Shown here: in pieces, positions 17,572 through 26,486 of the stretch
Layout of the letters: every line of letters starts with the position of its first letter
Position numbering within the stretch: the first letter of the stretch is position 1
NCBI GenBank assembly: GCA_959603585.1
Contig: CAUGYD010000008.1
Span: 39,838 to 103,837, forward strand
Direction: 5' to 3'
From: Scatosoma sp900555925
Lineage (GTDB): Bacteria; Bacillota; Clostridia; Christensenellales; Borkfalkiaceae
Length of the DNA: 64,000 nt
Program-made: the position numbers and the translations under genes
The notes under the pieces: generated by a model
Told to the model about the DNA's origin: nothing
What the model saw: the letters and a program-made list of their open reading frames with translations, nothing else
Databases searched by the model: none

Positions 17572-18666
17572 ATGAATACGCGCAATAATAATCTTTGGCT
17601 TTCAATATTCAAAAATACAGCGATGACCGTTTTGGTCTTTTGTCTCGGAACGGGCTTCTGTTTTTTGCTGGATTATTTCAAAATTAACGATCTCAATTTT
17701 TTAATCATCTATATTCTCGGAATTTTGCTCGTTGCAGTATTTACAAGGGGCTATGCCTATTCCGCGGTTTTGTCCGTTGTGAGCGTGCTCGGTTATAATT
17801 TCTTTTTTACAGACCCGCGTTGGACCTTAAAAATCGACGACAGCAAATATCTTGTTACCTTCTTTTTGATGATCGCCGTCGGACTCGGAATAAGCGCCTT
17901 GACCTTCCAATTAAAAAAGAAGATGGCCCAGATCAATTCCCTTAACGTCGAAAAGATGAAATTGAAAAACGACGCCGAGAAAGAGCAGTTGAAAGCAACA
18001 CTTCTCAGGAGTATTTCCCACGATTTGAGAACTCCTCTGACGACCATTAAAAACGGTGCCGAAGTATTGCTGGAAAATCCCGAAATAGAAAATGCGGACA
18101 GGAGTGAAATCCTCGGAGACATTATATCCAAAGCCGACTGGACAATTCGGCTCGTAGAAAATTTGCTTTCCCTGACGAGAATCGACAGCAAAAAGCTGAC
18201 CGTTAAAAAGACGCCCGAAGCGTTGGAAGAGGTGATCCCTCAGGCGGTCCGAAACGTGAGCGGAATTTTAGGAAAACGCCATATTCACTACGATATGCCC
18301 GAAGAAATGCTGGTTGTCCCCATGGACGCCACACTGATCATGCAGGTAATCGGCAACATTTTGAGCAATGCCGTTAAACACACAAGCGAGGATGGAAATA
18401 TCTGGATAAAGGTTTGGGATACGGGAAAGAATGCCGTCTTTCGAATCGGAAACGACGGAGCGAGCATACGGGAAGAAGACCTTCCGCATATCTTTGAAAT
18501 GTACTACACGGGGGGAAGTGACAGAAACAGCGAAGGCGTAGGACTGGGGCTGTCTATCTGTAAATTGATCGTAACGGCGCACGGCGGACAGATTTCCGCT
18601 CGAAACGGAGAAAACGGCGGCGTCATATTTGAATTTAATCTGCCCATGGAGGACAAAAATGGCTAA
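17572..18666 (+). CDS. KdpD C-terminal half: DUF4118 membrane domain plus histidine kinase
   Basis: 364-residue sensor kinase. Four hydrophobic segments (about 15-113, DUF4118-like, with FTRGYAYSA..YNFFFTDPRWTL typical of KdpD), then the phospho-acceptor H150 in SISHDLRTPLT, N box NILSNAVKHT and G box GVGLGLSI. It corresponds to the second half of KdpD; the N-terminal KdpD/Usp half is a separate gene at 24832. It phosphorylates KdpE, whose gene overlaps its 3' end. Start ATG 17572 has no ribosome-binding site and sits directly after the promoter. An upstream in-frame start at 17524 would precede the promoter. Confidence 0.9.
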   Translation: MNTRNNNLWLSIFKNTAMTVLVFCLGTGFCFLLDYFKINDLNFLIIYILGILLVAVFTRGYAYSAVLSVVSVLGYNFFFTDPRWTLKIDDSKYLVTFFLMIAVGLGISALTFQLKKKMAQINSLNVEKMKLKNDAEKEQLKATLLRSISHDLRTPLTTIKNGAEVLLENPEIENADRSEILGDIISKADWTIRLVENLLSLTRIDSKKLTVKKTPEALEEVIPQAVRNVSGILGKRHIHYDMPEEMLVVPMDATLIMQVIGNILSNAVKHTSEDGNIWIKVWDTGKNAVFRIGNDGASIREEDLPHIFEMYYTGGSDRNSEGVGLGLSICKLIVTAHGGQISARNGENGGVIFEFNLPMEDKNG

Positions 18667-19339
18667 TATACTCATCGTCGAAGACGATAAAGCGATACAA
18701 AATCTTTTGAAAGTCGCGCTCAAACAGGAAAATCATACAATAAACGCGGTCGGTACAGCGAGAGAAGGAATTGACTTCGTCGTAAAAAACATCGTAGATT
18801 TAATCATTCTCGATTTGGGCCTGCCGGATATGGACGGAATCAACGTTGTCGAAACGGTCCGCAGCTTTTCTGAAAATCTTCCTATTATCGTCGTGAGCGC
18901 CCGCGACGACGAAAGCGAAAAAATCAAATGTTTGGACGCGGGAATTAACGACTATGTGCAAAAGCCCTTTTCCACCGCCGAACTAATGGCGAGAATTCGT
19001 GCCACTTTGCGCCATAGCAGCGCGGCGGAGCAACAAAGCGGCACTTTTATCAACGGAAAATTAAAAATCGATTATGTAGCGCACAGCGTATATCTCGACG
19101 GCGAAGAAGTACATCTGACCAATTACGAATATAAAATCCTTTGCGTTCTTGCTCAAAACGTCGGAAAGACGCTCACGCACAATTTTATTATTACCAAAGT
19201 ATGGGGACCGGGCGGAAACGATGCCAACGGACTTCGAGTATTTATGGCGGGAATCCGGCGCAAGATAGAAAAAGACCTCTATTCTCAGGAGCTGATCCGC
19301 ACCGATGTGGGCGTAGGATATCGCATGAATAAAATATGA
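18659..19339 (+). CDS. kdpE: OmpR-family response regulator KdpE
   Basis: 226 residues from ATG 18659 (GGAGG 6 nt upstream), overlapping the kinase stop by 8 bp. Receiver domain with acidic pocket VEDD, phospho-acceptor D52 in IILDLGLPDMDG, conserved switch S/T in IVVSARDD and Lys in VQKPFS. Winged-helix DNA-binding domain from ~130 (LTNYEYKILCVLAQNVGKTL ... VFMAGIRRKIE). Expected to activate the kdp operon that begins 200 bp downstream; tandem TTAATATA repeats there fit an OmpR-type site. Confidence 0.95.
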   Translation: MANILIVEDDKAIQNLLKVALKQENHTINAVGTAREGIDFVVKNIVDLIILDLGLPDMDGINVVETVRSFSENLPIIVVSARDDESEKIKCLDAGINDYVQKPFSTAELMARIRATLRHSSAAEQQSGTFINGKLKIDYVAHSVYLDGEEVHLTNYEYKILCVLAQNVGKTLTHNFIITKVWGPGGNDANGLRVFMAGIRRKIEKDLYSQELIRTDVGVGYRMNKI

Positions 19340-19398
19340 GTTTTTACCCTGCATGGGATTCTTATTTTTCCAAACGAGTAAATATTTTCCACTTTTCG

Positions 19399-19431
19399 GC
19401 GGGCTTGCCTATCGGCAGGTCCGCTTTTTTT
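19399..19431 (+). terminator. Terminator after kdpE
   Basis: 11-bp stem GCGGGCTTGCC (19399-19409) / GGCAGGTCCGC (19414-19424), TATC loop, seven T residues. It separates the regulator genes from the structural kdp operon. Confidence 0.88.
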
Positions 19432-19438
19432 CTGTCCG

Positions 19439-19513
19439 TTAATATATCTTAATATAAAATTAATGTTCGAAGAAGAAGATTAAACGCTCTTTTAATGTAA
19501 AAACGTTTATAAT
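19439..19513 (+). promoter_or_regulatory. Predicted KdpE-controlled promoter region
   Basis: Three direct repeats TTAATATA (19439), TTAATATA (19449), TTAATGTT (19460), 10-11 bp apart, precede a TATAAT (19508-19513) that lacks a recognisable -35 box. Helically phased direct repeats plus a weak promoter are the usual setup for activation by OmpR-family regulators. AGGGAGG and the first operon ORF follow. Confidence 0.5.
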
Positions 19514-19545
19514 TTCACTTGAAAAAAGAAGGGAGGTACGACTAT

Positions 19546-19959
19546 ATGATGACAGGTATAAAATTCCTCAAAAACGGAGCCGATATATCCCGTAAAACGG
19601 GACCGGAAACGTTCTACAGCCGCGAAAACGAATCCCAGGCGGAAGAGAATCGGGAAGAAGCTCTTCTTCAAGACGCTGCGGAGGCGATCCGCGCGGGAGA
19701 AAATTTCCGTGCCCGCTGTATTCTCCGGAAAGCCGTATCGGAAAACATGGAAAATCCCGAAGCCTATAACTTGCTCGGCATTTCTTATGAAAAGGAAGGC
19801 GACAGGATAAAGGCTTCGAAATTTTACAGAGTCGCCTACTATATGGACCAGACCTTCAAAGCCGCTTCGGATAATCTCGACCGAGTTTGCGGTTTTTGGT
19901 ATAAAGGCGCGGGAAATATAGCGTGGGGCCTGAAATCGGAGGAGGTAAAAAAGAGATGA
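19546..19959 (+). CDS. Small TPR-like protein heading the kdp operon
   Basis: 137 residues from ATG 19546 (GGGAGG 9 nt upstream; 19549 also possible). The C half reads as tetratricopeptide helices: ENFRARCILRKAVSENMENP and EAYNLLGISYEKEGDRIKAS then FKAASDNLDRV. The N half is charged. It has no signal peptide, so it should be cytoplasmic. It is not a known Kdp subunit; its place as first gene and the 4-bp overlap with kdpF imply a function with KdpFABC or its sensing. Function not assigned. Confidence 0.75.
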   Translation: MMTGIKFLKNGADISRKTGPETFYSRENESQAEENREEALLQDAAEAIRAGENFRARCILRKAVSENMENPEAYNLLGISYEKEGDRIKASKFYRVAYYMDQTFKAASDNLDRVCGFWYKGAGNIAWGLKSEEVKKR

Positions 19960-20045
19960 CTGTCGTGACAATCGTCGCCGGCATATTGGCAGTAGGCCTT
20001 TTAGGCTATCTGTTTTATGCTCTTTTCAACGGTGACAAGACGTAA
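19956..20045 (+). CDS. kdpF: Potassium-transporting ATPase subunit KdpF
   Basis: 29-residue single-span membrane peptide (MTVVTIVAGILAVGLLGYLF, then YALFNGDKT). It matches the KdpF pattern of one helix ending in 'YLxYALF' and a short basic/polar tail. KdpF stabilises the KdpABC complex like a lipid. Its ATG overlaps the preceding stop (ATGA), with GGAGG ~11 nt upstream. Confidence 0.88.
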   Translation: MTVVTIVAGILAVGLLGYLFYALFNGDKT

Positions 20046-20065
20046 ACACACAAGAGGAGATTAAC

Positions 20066-20308
20066 ATGTCGGAACTTATCAATGAACTAAAAAGAAAACA
20101 CGTGCGTATCGCGTTTCTTTCCGGAGCTTATCAGAACGGAGGAGTAGCCGCCGCGAATTATGTCGTCATCGACGGCATGGACGGCTTTCTGAAACTGAAA
20201 GACGACCGGGACCGAACGGTTTTTTATCGGCTTGATCTGATCAAACAAATTACCGTTCTTCCGGAATGCGATACGGATATCCAAATCGAAAAAGGAGGTA
20301 ATTTATGA
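20066..20308 (+). CDS. Small protein of unknown function between kdpF and kdpA
   Basis: 80 residues, start fixed by GAGGAG before ATG 20066. An N-terminal helix (MSELINELKRKHV) is followed by alternating beta-like stretches (VRIAFLSG, ANYVVIDG, GFLKLKDD, VFYRLDLIKQITVL), a pattern reminiscent of Sm-like small beta-barrels; this is only an impression. No membrane segment. Its stop overlaps the kdpA start by 4 bp, so it is made together with the transporter. An accessory or regulatory role in potassium uptake is inferred from position only. Confidence 0.75.
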   Translation: MSELINELKRKHVRIAFLSGAYQNGGVAAANYVVIDGMDGFLKLKDDRDRTVFYRLDLIKQITVLPECDTDIQIEKGGNL

Positions 20309-22017
20309 CGGAAATCCTTTTTACCGTCTTGCAGGATATTCTGTTTTTCGTGCTCCTCATCGGAGGCGGCTGGTTCTTCGGCAGAGCCTTTTACAAAATC
20401 TATAAAGGCGAACCCGTATTTGCCAAAAAAGTTTTTACGGCCACGGAAAACGGAATCTATAAAATCATGGGTGTTGACCCGAAAGAAGAAATGACAGCGA
20501 AGAAGTATGCATTGGGCATACTTTTGTTTAGTGTATTCAGCCTGATTTTCTTTATTGCCGTCGTCATGCTTCAGGCATTTCTGACGATGAACCCCGAACA
20601 TATCGAGGGAATGAGCTGGCACCTCGCCTTCAATACGGCCGCGAGCTTCGTGACCAACACGAACTGGCAGGCCTATTCGGGTGAAACGGGCCTTTCTTAT
20701 CTCTCGCAGATGATCTGCCTCACGGTGCAGAACTTCGTCTCCGGCGCGGTAGGTATCGCGGTACTCTTTGCACTTATCCGCGGCTTCGTCGGCAGACAGA
20801 AGAAAACCATCGGTAACTGCTGGGCGGATATTACGAGAGTCACCCTCTTCATGATTCCCGTATGCTTTGTCGGAGCTTTTATCCTCGTTTCTCAGGGCGT
20901 TCCCCAGACGATGAGCGGTTCCGTCTCTTACACGGCTTTGAACGGAGAAGCCTCTACATTATATCTCGGACCGGCGGCCAGCCAGATTATCATTAAGCAG
21001 TTATTCACTAACGGCGGTGGTTTCTGGGGCGTCAACTCCGCCTATCCTTTTGAGAACCCTACCCCTTTCTCCAACCTCATCGAATGTCTTTCCCTGCTTT
21101 GGATTCCCGCGGGACTTTGCTTCACCTTCGGAAAAGCGGTGAAGATGCGCGGCGAAAACGGAACGGCGGTCAAGGAAAAGGATCAGGGTATCGCACTTTT
21201 GAAGGTAATGAGCATCCTCTTCATCGCGGCTCTTATCGTCTGCACCGTATTTGAATTCGTCGGCGCGGCAATGCCCGAAGGAGTCAAGTACCTCGGCAAT
21301 ATGGAAGGAAAGGAAGCTCGTTTCGGCGTAGGCACTTCCGCGCTTTGGGCAACGGCTACGACCGCTGCTTCTAACGGTTCGGTCAACGCGATGCACGACA
21401 GCTTCACTTCTATCGGCGGTATGATCCCCATGTTCCTCATGATGCTCGGAGAAATCGTCTACGGCGGCGTCGGCTGCGGTCTGTACGGAATGATTGCTTT
21501 CGCTATTTTGACCGTTTTCATCGGCGGCCTCATGGTCGGCAGAACGCCCGAATATATCGGCAAGAAGATCGGCAGCTATGATATGAAAATGGTTTGCCTC
21601 ATCATTCTCACCCCCGTGTTGTGCCTGCTCATCGGAACGGCATCTACGGTAATGATTAAAGAAGCGCCCGAATGGCTGACGAACAGCGGCGCACACGGAT
21701 TCTCGGAAATCCTCTACGCATTTGCGTCGATGGCCGGAAACAACGGCTCGGCTTTCGCCGGACTCAACGCCAATACCCCTTGGACGAACGTCACGGGCGG
21801 CATCGTCATGTTGCTGGTTCGTTTCGTTCCCATGTTCGCGGCTCTCGGACTCGCGGGAAGCCTCGGAAACAAGAAGATGATTCCTCAGTCGGATGGTACG
21901 CTTTCCACCAATAATGCCATGTTCGTAGGCCTCGTGATTGCCGTCATTCTTATCGTCGGCGCACTCAGCTTCTTCCCGGCACTTGCACTCGGACCTATCG
22001 CTGAATTTGTCGGTTAA
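20305..22017 (+). CDS. kdpA: Potassium-transporting ATPase, channel subunit KdpA
   Basis: 570-residue integral membrane subunit that selects and conducts potassium. About ten hydrophobic segments and the pore-loop signatures of the superfamily: FVTNTNWQAYSGE, TNGGGFWGVNSAYPFENPTP, TAASNGSVNAMHD and GNNGSAFAGL. AAAGGAGG precedes ATG 20305. Complete compared with E. coli KdpA (557). Confidence 0.97.
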   Translation: MTEILFTVLQDILFFVLLIGGGWFFGRAFYKIYKGEPVFAKKVFTATENGIYKIMGVDPKEEMTAKKYALGILLFSVFSLIFFIAVVMLQAFLTMNPEHIEGMSWHLAFNTAASFVTNTNWQAYSGETGLSYLSQMICLTVQNFVSGAVGIAVLFALIRGFVGRQKKTIGNCWADITRVTLFMIPVCFVGAFILVSQGVPQTMSGSVSYTALNGEASTLYLGPAASQIIIKQLFTNGGGFWGVNSAYPFENPTPFSNLIECLSLLWIPAGLCFTFGKAVKMRGENGTAVKEKDQGIALLKVMSILFIAALIVCTVFEFVGAAMPEGVKYLGNMEGKEARFGVGTSALWATATTAASNGSVNAMHDSFTSIGGMIPMFLMMLGEIVYGGVGCGLYGMIAFAILTVFIGGLMVGRTPEYIGKKIGSYDMKMVCLIILTPVLCLLIGTASTVMIKEAPEWLTNSGAHGFSEILYAFASMAGNNGSAFAGLNANTPWTNVTGGIVMLLVRFVPMFAALGLAGSLGNKKMIPQSDGTLSTNNAMFVGLVIAVILIVGALSFFPALALGPIAEFVG

Positions 22018-22034
22018 GGAGGTAAAAGCAATTT

Positions 22035-24131
22035 ATGAAACATAATGAAAAAAAGAAAATCACGGCCGAAGAAAAACTCCAAAAAGGCCAGATGATCAAT
22101 AAAAAAATCGTTCTCGATGCGACACTTCAATCGCTCGTAAAACTCAATCCGAAGGTACAGATTAAAAATCCCGTCATGTTTGTCGTCTATCTGGGGGCAA
22201 TCTTTACGATGATTCTGTTTTTCCTTTCACTGGGCGGAATCAAGGACGGCGGAAGCTGGTACATATTCGGTATCTCCATTATTCTTTGGTTTACCTCTCT
22301 GTTCGGCAATTTCGCGGAAGCAATTGCAGAAGGCAGAGGCCGCGCCCAAGCGGAGAGCTTGAAAAAAGCGCGTCGCGACGTCATCGCCCGCAAGTTGAAA
22401 GAAGCGGACTATGAATCGGAATACACGGAAGTCAAGAGCAACGAACTCAAACCCGGAGATATCGTCCTCGTCAAAGCGGGCGAACAAATCCCCATGGACG
22501 GCGAAGTCATCGTCGGCGTCGCCAGCGTAGACGAAAGCGCGATCACGGGAGAATCTGCCCCCGTCATCCGCGAATCGGGCGGAGACAGGAGCGCCGTAAC
22601 GGGCGGCACTACGGTAACCAGCGACTGGCTGATTATTCGCGTGACGGCGGAAGCGGGAAAGAGTTTCCTCGATAAAATGATTGCCATGGTCGAAGGCGCA
22701 AGCCGTAAAAAGACCCCCAACGAAATCGCGTTGCAGATTCTTCTCGTCACTTTGACGATTATCTTCCTCATCGTATCGGCTACCCTTTTGCCCTTCTCGA
22801 AATTTGCGGTAAATCAGGCGGGACAGGGCTCCGCCATCAGTCTTACCAATATCGTCGCTCTGCTCGTTTGTCTTGCTCCTACGACGATCGGCGCCCTGCT
22901 TTCCTCCATCGGTATCGCGGGCATGGCGAGATTGAATAAGGCGAACGTCCTTGCCACCAGCGGCCGTGCAATCGAAGCGGCGGGCGACGTAGACGTGCTC
23001 CTCCTCGACAAGACGGGTACCATTACCCTCGGCAACCGTCAGGCCAGCGAATTTATCCCCGTCGGAGATATTTCCGAACGCGACCTTGCGGAAGCCGCTC
23101 AGCTTTCCTCCATCGCGGACGAAACGGCGGAAGGAAGAAGTATTGTAGTCCTCGCGAAAAATAAATTTGACCTCCGCGGCAAAGAAATTGCCAAATTGAA
23201 AGCCAATTTTATCGAATTCTCCGCAAAGACTCGCATGAGCGGCGTCGATATCGGAGACGAGCATATCCGCAAAGGAAGTGCGGACGCGATTGAAGCCTAC
23301 GTAAAAGCGCAGGGCGGCGTCTATCCCGATGAATGTGCGATGGCGGTTAAGAGAGTTGCGAACGAAGGCGGGACGCCCCTCGTCGTTGCCCGGAACGAAA
23401 AGGTTCTCGGCGTTATCTATCTGAAAGATATCGTCAAGGAAGGCGTCAAAGAGAAGTTTGAAGATTTGAGAAAAATCGGTATCAAAACGATCATGATTAC
23501 GGGCGACAATCCCATGACTGCGGCTGCAATTGCGGCGGAAGCAGGCGTGGACGATTTCGTGGCGGAGGCTACTCCCGAAACCAAGCTCGCCCTCATCAAG
23601 AAATTGCAGGCGGAAGGTCACCTCGTCGCCATGACGGGCGACGGCACCAATGACGCTCCCGCCCTCGCGCAAGCAGACGTGGCCGTCGCCATGAACTCCG
23701 GCACGCAGGCCGCGAAAGAAGCGGGCAACATGGTCGATCTCGATTCCAGCCCTACAAAGCTCATCGACGTCGTCAGAATCGGTAAACAGCTTCTGATGAC
23801 GAGAGGCGCGTTGACGACGTTCTCTATCGCCAACGATATTGCAAAATATTTCGCTATCATTCCCGTACTGTTTGCCGGGATTTATCCGGGGCTTGCGGCA
23901 CTCAATTTCATGCACCTGACCAGCCCGACGACGGCAATCCTCTCTTCCGTCATATACAATGCACTCATTATTGTCGCATTGATTCCCCTTTCGCTCAGAG
24001 GTGTCAAGTACAAGGAACAGCCGGCCGGAAAAATGCTGAAAAACAATCTTCTCATTTACGGACTCGGCGGCGTTGTCGCTCCGTTTATATTCATTAAACT
24101 GTTCGATATGCTGCTGACGTTATTCCTGTAA
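22035..24131 (+). CDS. kdpB: Potassium-transporting P-type ATPase subunit KdpB
   Basis: 698-residue catalytic subunit. Phosphorylated aspartate D325 in DKTGTITLGN, actuator TGES (171-174), nucleotide-binding KGSADAIEAY and hinge TGDGTNDAPAL are all intact, with seven membrane segments expected. It hydrolyses ATP to drive K+ through KdpA. AAGGAGG stands 12-13 nt before the ATG; 17 bp after kdpA. Confidence 0.98.
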   Translation: MKHNEKKKITAEEKLQKGQMINKKIVLDATLQSLVKLNPKVQIKNPVMFVVYLGAIFTMILFFLSLGGIKDGGSWYIFGISIILWFTSLFGNFAEAIAEGRGRAQAESLKKARRDVIARKLKEADYESEYTEVKSNELKPGDIVLVKAGEQIPMDGEVIVGVASVDESAITGESAPVIRESGGDRSAVTGGTTVTSDWLIIRVTAEAGKSFLDKMIAMVEGASRKKTPNEIALQILLVTLTIIFLIVSATLLPFSKFAVNQAGQGSAISLTNIVALLVCLAPTTIGALLSSIGIAGMARLNKANVLATSGRAIEAAGDVDVLLLDKTGTITLGNRQASEFIPVGDISERDLAEAAQLSSIADETAEGRSIVVLAKNKFDLRGKEIAKLKANFIEFSAKTRMSGVDIGDEHIRKGSADAIEAYVKAQGGVYPDECAMAVKRVANEGGTPLVVARNEKVLGVIYLKDIVKEGVKEKFEDLRKIGIKTIMITGDNPMTAAAIAAEAGVDDFVAEATPETKLALIKKLQAEGHLVAMTGDGTNDAPALAQADVAVAMNSGTQAAKEAGNMVDLDSSPTKLIDVVRIGKQLLMTRGALTTFSIANDIAKYFAIIPVLFAGIYPGLAALNFMHLTSPTTAILSSVIYNALIIVALIPLSLRGVKYKEQPAGKMLKNNLLIYGLGGVVAPFIFIKLFDMLLTLFL

Positions 24132-24146
24132 GGAGGTGTCTTTATC

Positions 24147-24830
24147 ATGAAAAAAAGCACACAAAATGTAACGGAAAATATTTATGAACAGCCTCTGCCG
24201 GCGAAAAAGAAAAGATTTCAAATGCTGAGAGCTTCTATATTGTGCCTGTTGATCTTTACATTTCTCTGCGGTATCGTTTATCCTCTGAGCTTTACGCTCG
24301 TCGCTCAGACAGCTTACCCTTATGAAGCCAACGGCTCTCAGATTGTCGTCACTCTGCCCAACGGAGAGGAAAGAATTTTCGGAAGCGAGCTTATCGGACA
24401 AAGCTATGAAAGCGCCGAATACATGTTCGGAAGAGTGAATTCCGGTGCTCCTACCAACCTTTCCCCCGAAAGCGACGAGTATCAGGAACTTGTAAAAGAG
24501 AGAATCGCGGAACGGAAAGAAAAACTTGCAGCAATCGGCTATACCGAAACAGAAGCTATCCCCTCCGACCTTGTCACCTCCGGCGGCAGCGGCGTAGACC
24601 CTCACATCTCTCCCGAAGCGGCTTACTTCCAAGTACCTGTAATCGTAGCTGCTCGCAATAAGATTGCACAGGAAGAGGCGGAAAAGAACGGTACGGAACC
24701 CGTTCTGATTACGGAAGACGATGTAAACGCCATTATTAAAAAGTATACGGAAGGCAGATTTTTGGGAATATTCGGTCAAAAACGAGTAAATGTACTGTTA
24801 GTCAATTTAAGCTTGGACGGACTTTTATAA
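24147..24830 (+). CDS. kdpC: Potassium-transporting ATPase subunit KdpC
   Basis: 227 residues: one N-terminal membrane helix (about 30-52: ASILCLLIFTFLCGIVYPLS) and an extracytoplasmic domain with SELIGQSYES..YMFGRVNSGA, GGSGVDPHISPEAAYFQ and FGQKRVNVLLVNLSLD, all KdpC hallmarks. The N-terminal ~25 residues are longer than in E. coli. AAGGAGGTG precedes the ATG. It is followed 1 bp later by the KdpD N-terminal gene. Confidence 0.96.
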   Translation: MKKSTQNVTENIYEQPLPAKKKRFQMLRASILCLLIFTFLCGIVYPLSFTLVAQTAYPYEANGSQIVVTLPNGEERIFGSELIGQSYESAEYMFGRVNSGAPTNLSPESDEYQELVKERIAERKEKLAAIGYTETEAIPSDLVTSGGSGVDPHISPEAAYFQVPVIVAARNKIAQEEAEKNGTEPVLITEDDVNAIIKKYTEGRFLGIFGQKRVNVLLVNLSLDGLL

Positions 24831-24831
24831 A

Positions 24832-26349
24832 ATGGAAAAAGGTAAGCTAAAAATCTTTTTCGGCTACTCGGCGGGCGTAGGAAAGACCTACGCCATGCTG
24901 AAAGCCGCTCAGGAAGCGAAACAGGAAGGAGTCGACGTCGTCGTCGGCTATTTGGAACCCCACGACCGCCCCGAAACCTTAAAAATGGCAGAGGGACTCG
25001 AAAGGCTCCCCTTAAAAGAACTTTCCTATAAGGGAATCGATCTGAAAGAGTTCGATGTAGATGCGGCGATCAAACGGCGTCCCCAGTTGTTGCTCGTGGA
25101 CGAATTGGCGCATACCAATGCTCCCGGAAGCAAAAACTCAAAACGTTATCTCGACGTCGAAGAGCTGGTGAACAATGGTATAAACGTATATACGACCGTC
25201 AATGTCCAGCATATCGAAGGATTGCACGACACCGTCGATTCCGCCACGTCCGTGGACGTAAACGAACGTATTCCCGACGAAATATTCGACTATGCGGACG
25301 AGGTCGCGCTTATCGACATAGAGCCGACCGAGCTTATCGAGCGCATGCGGGAAGGCAAGATTTATAAAAAGAATCGGGCAGTCACCGCACTCGAAAACTT
25401 TTTTAAAACGGACAATCTGTCTGTTTTAAGAGAGCTTTCTATGCGCCGCAGCGCGGATCGTATCGAAAAACAGACGAACAACGGAGAGCTGAAAACCAAA
25501 GTTCTGGTCTTAATCAGCCCCTCCCCTTCTTCGCAGAAAAATATTCGGGTAGCCGCGCGTACCGCGGAGGCGTATCACTGTAAATTTTCGGCGATGTATG
25601 TCGAAACGAGCGGCTCTTTGAGCGACGAGGCAGCGGCCAACCTGAAACGCCACATGGCGCTCGTGCGCGATATGGGCGGCAACATGATCGTCAAATACAG
25701 CGAAGACGTCGTAGAGACAGTCGCGGATTATGTAAAGCTCGCAGGAGTGACCAATTTGGTCATCGGAAAAACTTGGCAGTCTGTCGGAAAGAAGGTCGGG
25801 TTGGAAGATAAATTTATCGCACGGCTTCCCGATATAGAATTGCTCATCGTTCCCGACAATCAGCACTTTTTCTCCGGAAAACGCCCCGTTCGGGATTTCT
25901 TTTCGAGAATTTTCAAGCGGAATAAGCTGTTGCAAAAATATAAGACGGCAAACCGTATTCTCGATATTTCCGACCTCATCGAACGAGCGGCCGCCGAAAG
26001 AAAACCCACTGATTCCTTGGCTATGAAAATAGCGGAAGTTCTCGCGAGAGCTTTTGAACGGAGCTGCTCGATTACGGACGGAGAGAATGTAACCGTCTCA
26101 TGGAACGGCGAGGATATAAAATTTTTCGACGAAATTAATGAACGGGCGGTTTTGGAATGGTGCCGTAAGAACGAAAAAACGGCGGGCCGCGGAACGGATA
26201 CGCTTCGGGAAGCTAAAGCGATTTACTTTCCCATCCGCACGCGGAAAGAAATCGTAGTAATCGGTTTTTCCTGCCAGAAATCAAAGATGACAGTCACCGA
26301 TCGATTAATATTTTTACAATTGGAAAGTCTTCTCAGGATTGTTTTCTGA
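24832..26349 (+). CDS. kdpD: KdpD N-terminal half: KdpD, Usp and GAF-like domains, no kinase
   Basis: 505 residues. KdpD sensor domain 1-210 with Walker A GYSAGVGKT (11-19), the PHDRPET and DELAHTNAPGS motifs; a Usp-like domain ~230-355 (KVLVLISPSPSSQKNIRVAA); and a C-terminal GAF-like region ~390-505 (AIYFPIRTRKEIVVIGF). In E. coli KdpD the DUF4118 helices and histidine kinase lie between or after these; here they are missing and encoded by the gene at 17572. The two products probably act as a two-piece sensor. In many species the Usp domain binds c-di-AMP. Last gene of the operon, with a strong terminator. Confidence 0.93.
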   Translation: MEKGKLKIFFGYSAGVGKTYAMLKAAQEAKQEGVDVVVGYLEPHDRPETLKMAEGLERLPLKELSYKGIDLKEFDVDAAIKRRPQLLLVDELAHTNAPGSKNSKRYLDVEELVNNGINVYTTVNVQHIEGLHDTVDSATSVDVNERIPDEIFDYADEVALIDIEPTELIERMREGKIYKKNRAVTALENFFKTDNLSVLRELSMRRSADRIEKQTNNGELKTKVLVLISPSPSSQKNIRVAARTAEAYHCKFSAMYVETSGSLSDEAAANLKRHMALVRDMGGNMIVKYSEDVVETVADYVKLAGVTNLVIGKTWQSVGKKVGLEDKFIARLPDIELLIVPDNQHFFSGKRPVRDFFSRIFKRNKLLQKYKTANRILDISDLIERAAAERKPTDSLAMKIAEVLARAFERSCSITDGENVTVSWNGEDIKFFDEINERAVLEWCRKNEKTAGRGTDTLREAKAIYFPIRTRKEIVVIGFSCQKSKMTVTDRLIFLQLESLLRIVF

Positions 26350-26351
26350 GT

Positions 26352-26386
26352 AAAGTCGTCCCGAAAATATTCGGGACGACTTTTTT
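26352..26386 (+). terminator. Terminator of kdp operon
   Basis: 14-bp perfect stem (26352-26365 / 26370-26383) with AATA loop; stem core GTCGTCCCGAA, ending in TTTTTT. Confidence 0.9.
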
Positions 26387-26406
26387 CGAAATTTTCCTTC
26401 TCCCTC

Positions 26407-26435
26407 TTTACAAACGTATTCTTTTGTGATAAAAT
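26407..26435 (+). promoter_or_regulatory. Promoter of aldose epimerase gene
   Basis: TTTACA (26407-26412), 17-bp spacer, TAAAAT (26430-26435), ~50 bp before the start codon. Confidence 0.7.
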
Positions 26436-26486
26436 ATAACTGTCGGGAAATAAACGACACGGTAAAAGCGGTAAAAGGAGAAGAAG

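Noticed and set aside
22227..23915. 562-codon open frame antisense to kdpB
   Set aside because: KdpB is unmistakable on the plus strand; the antisense frame has no recognisable domains or ribosome-binding site and arises from codon bias.
26350..26486. Search for a riboswitch before the aldose epimerase gene
   Set aside because: Only a terminator and a standard promoter are seen; the leader is too short.
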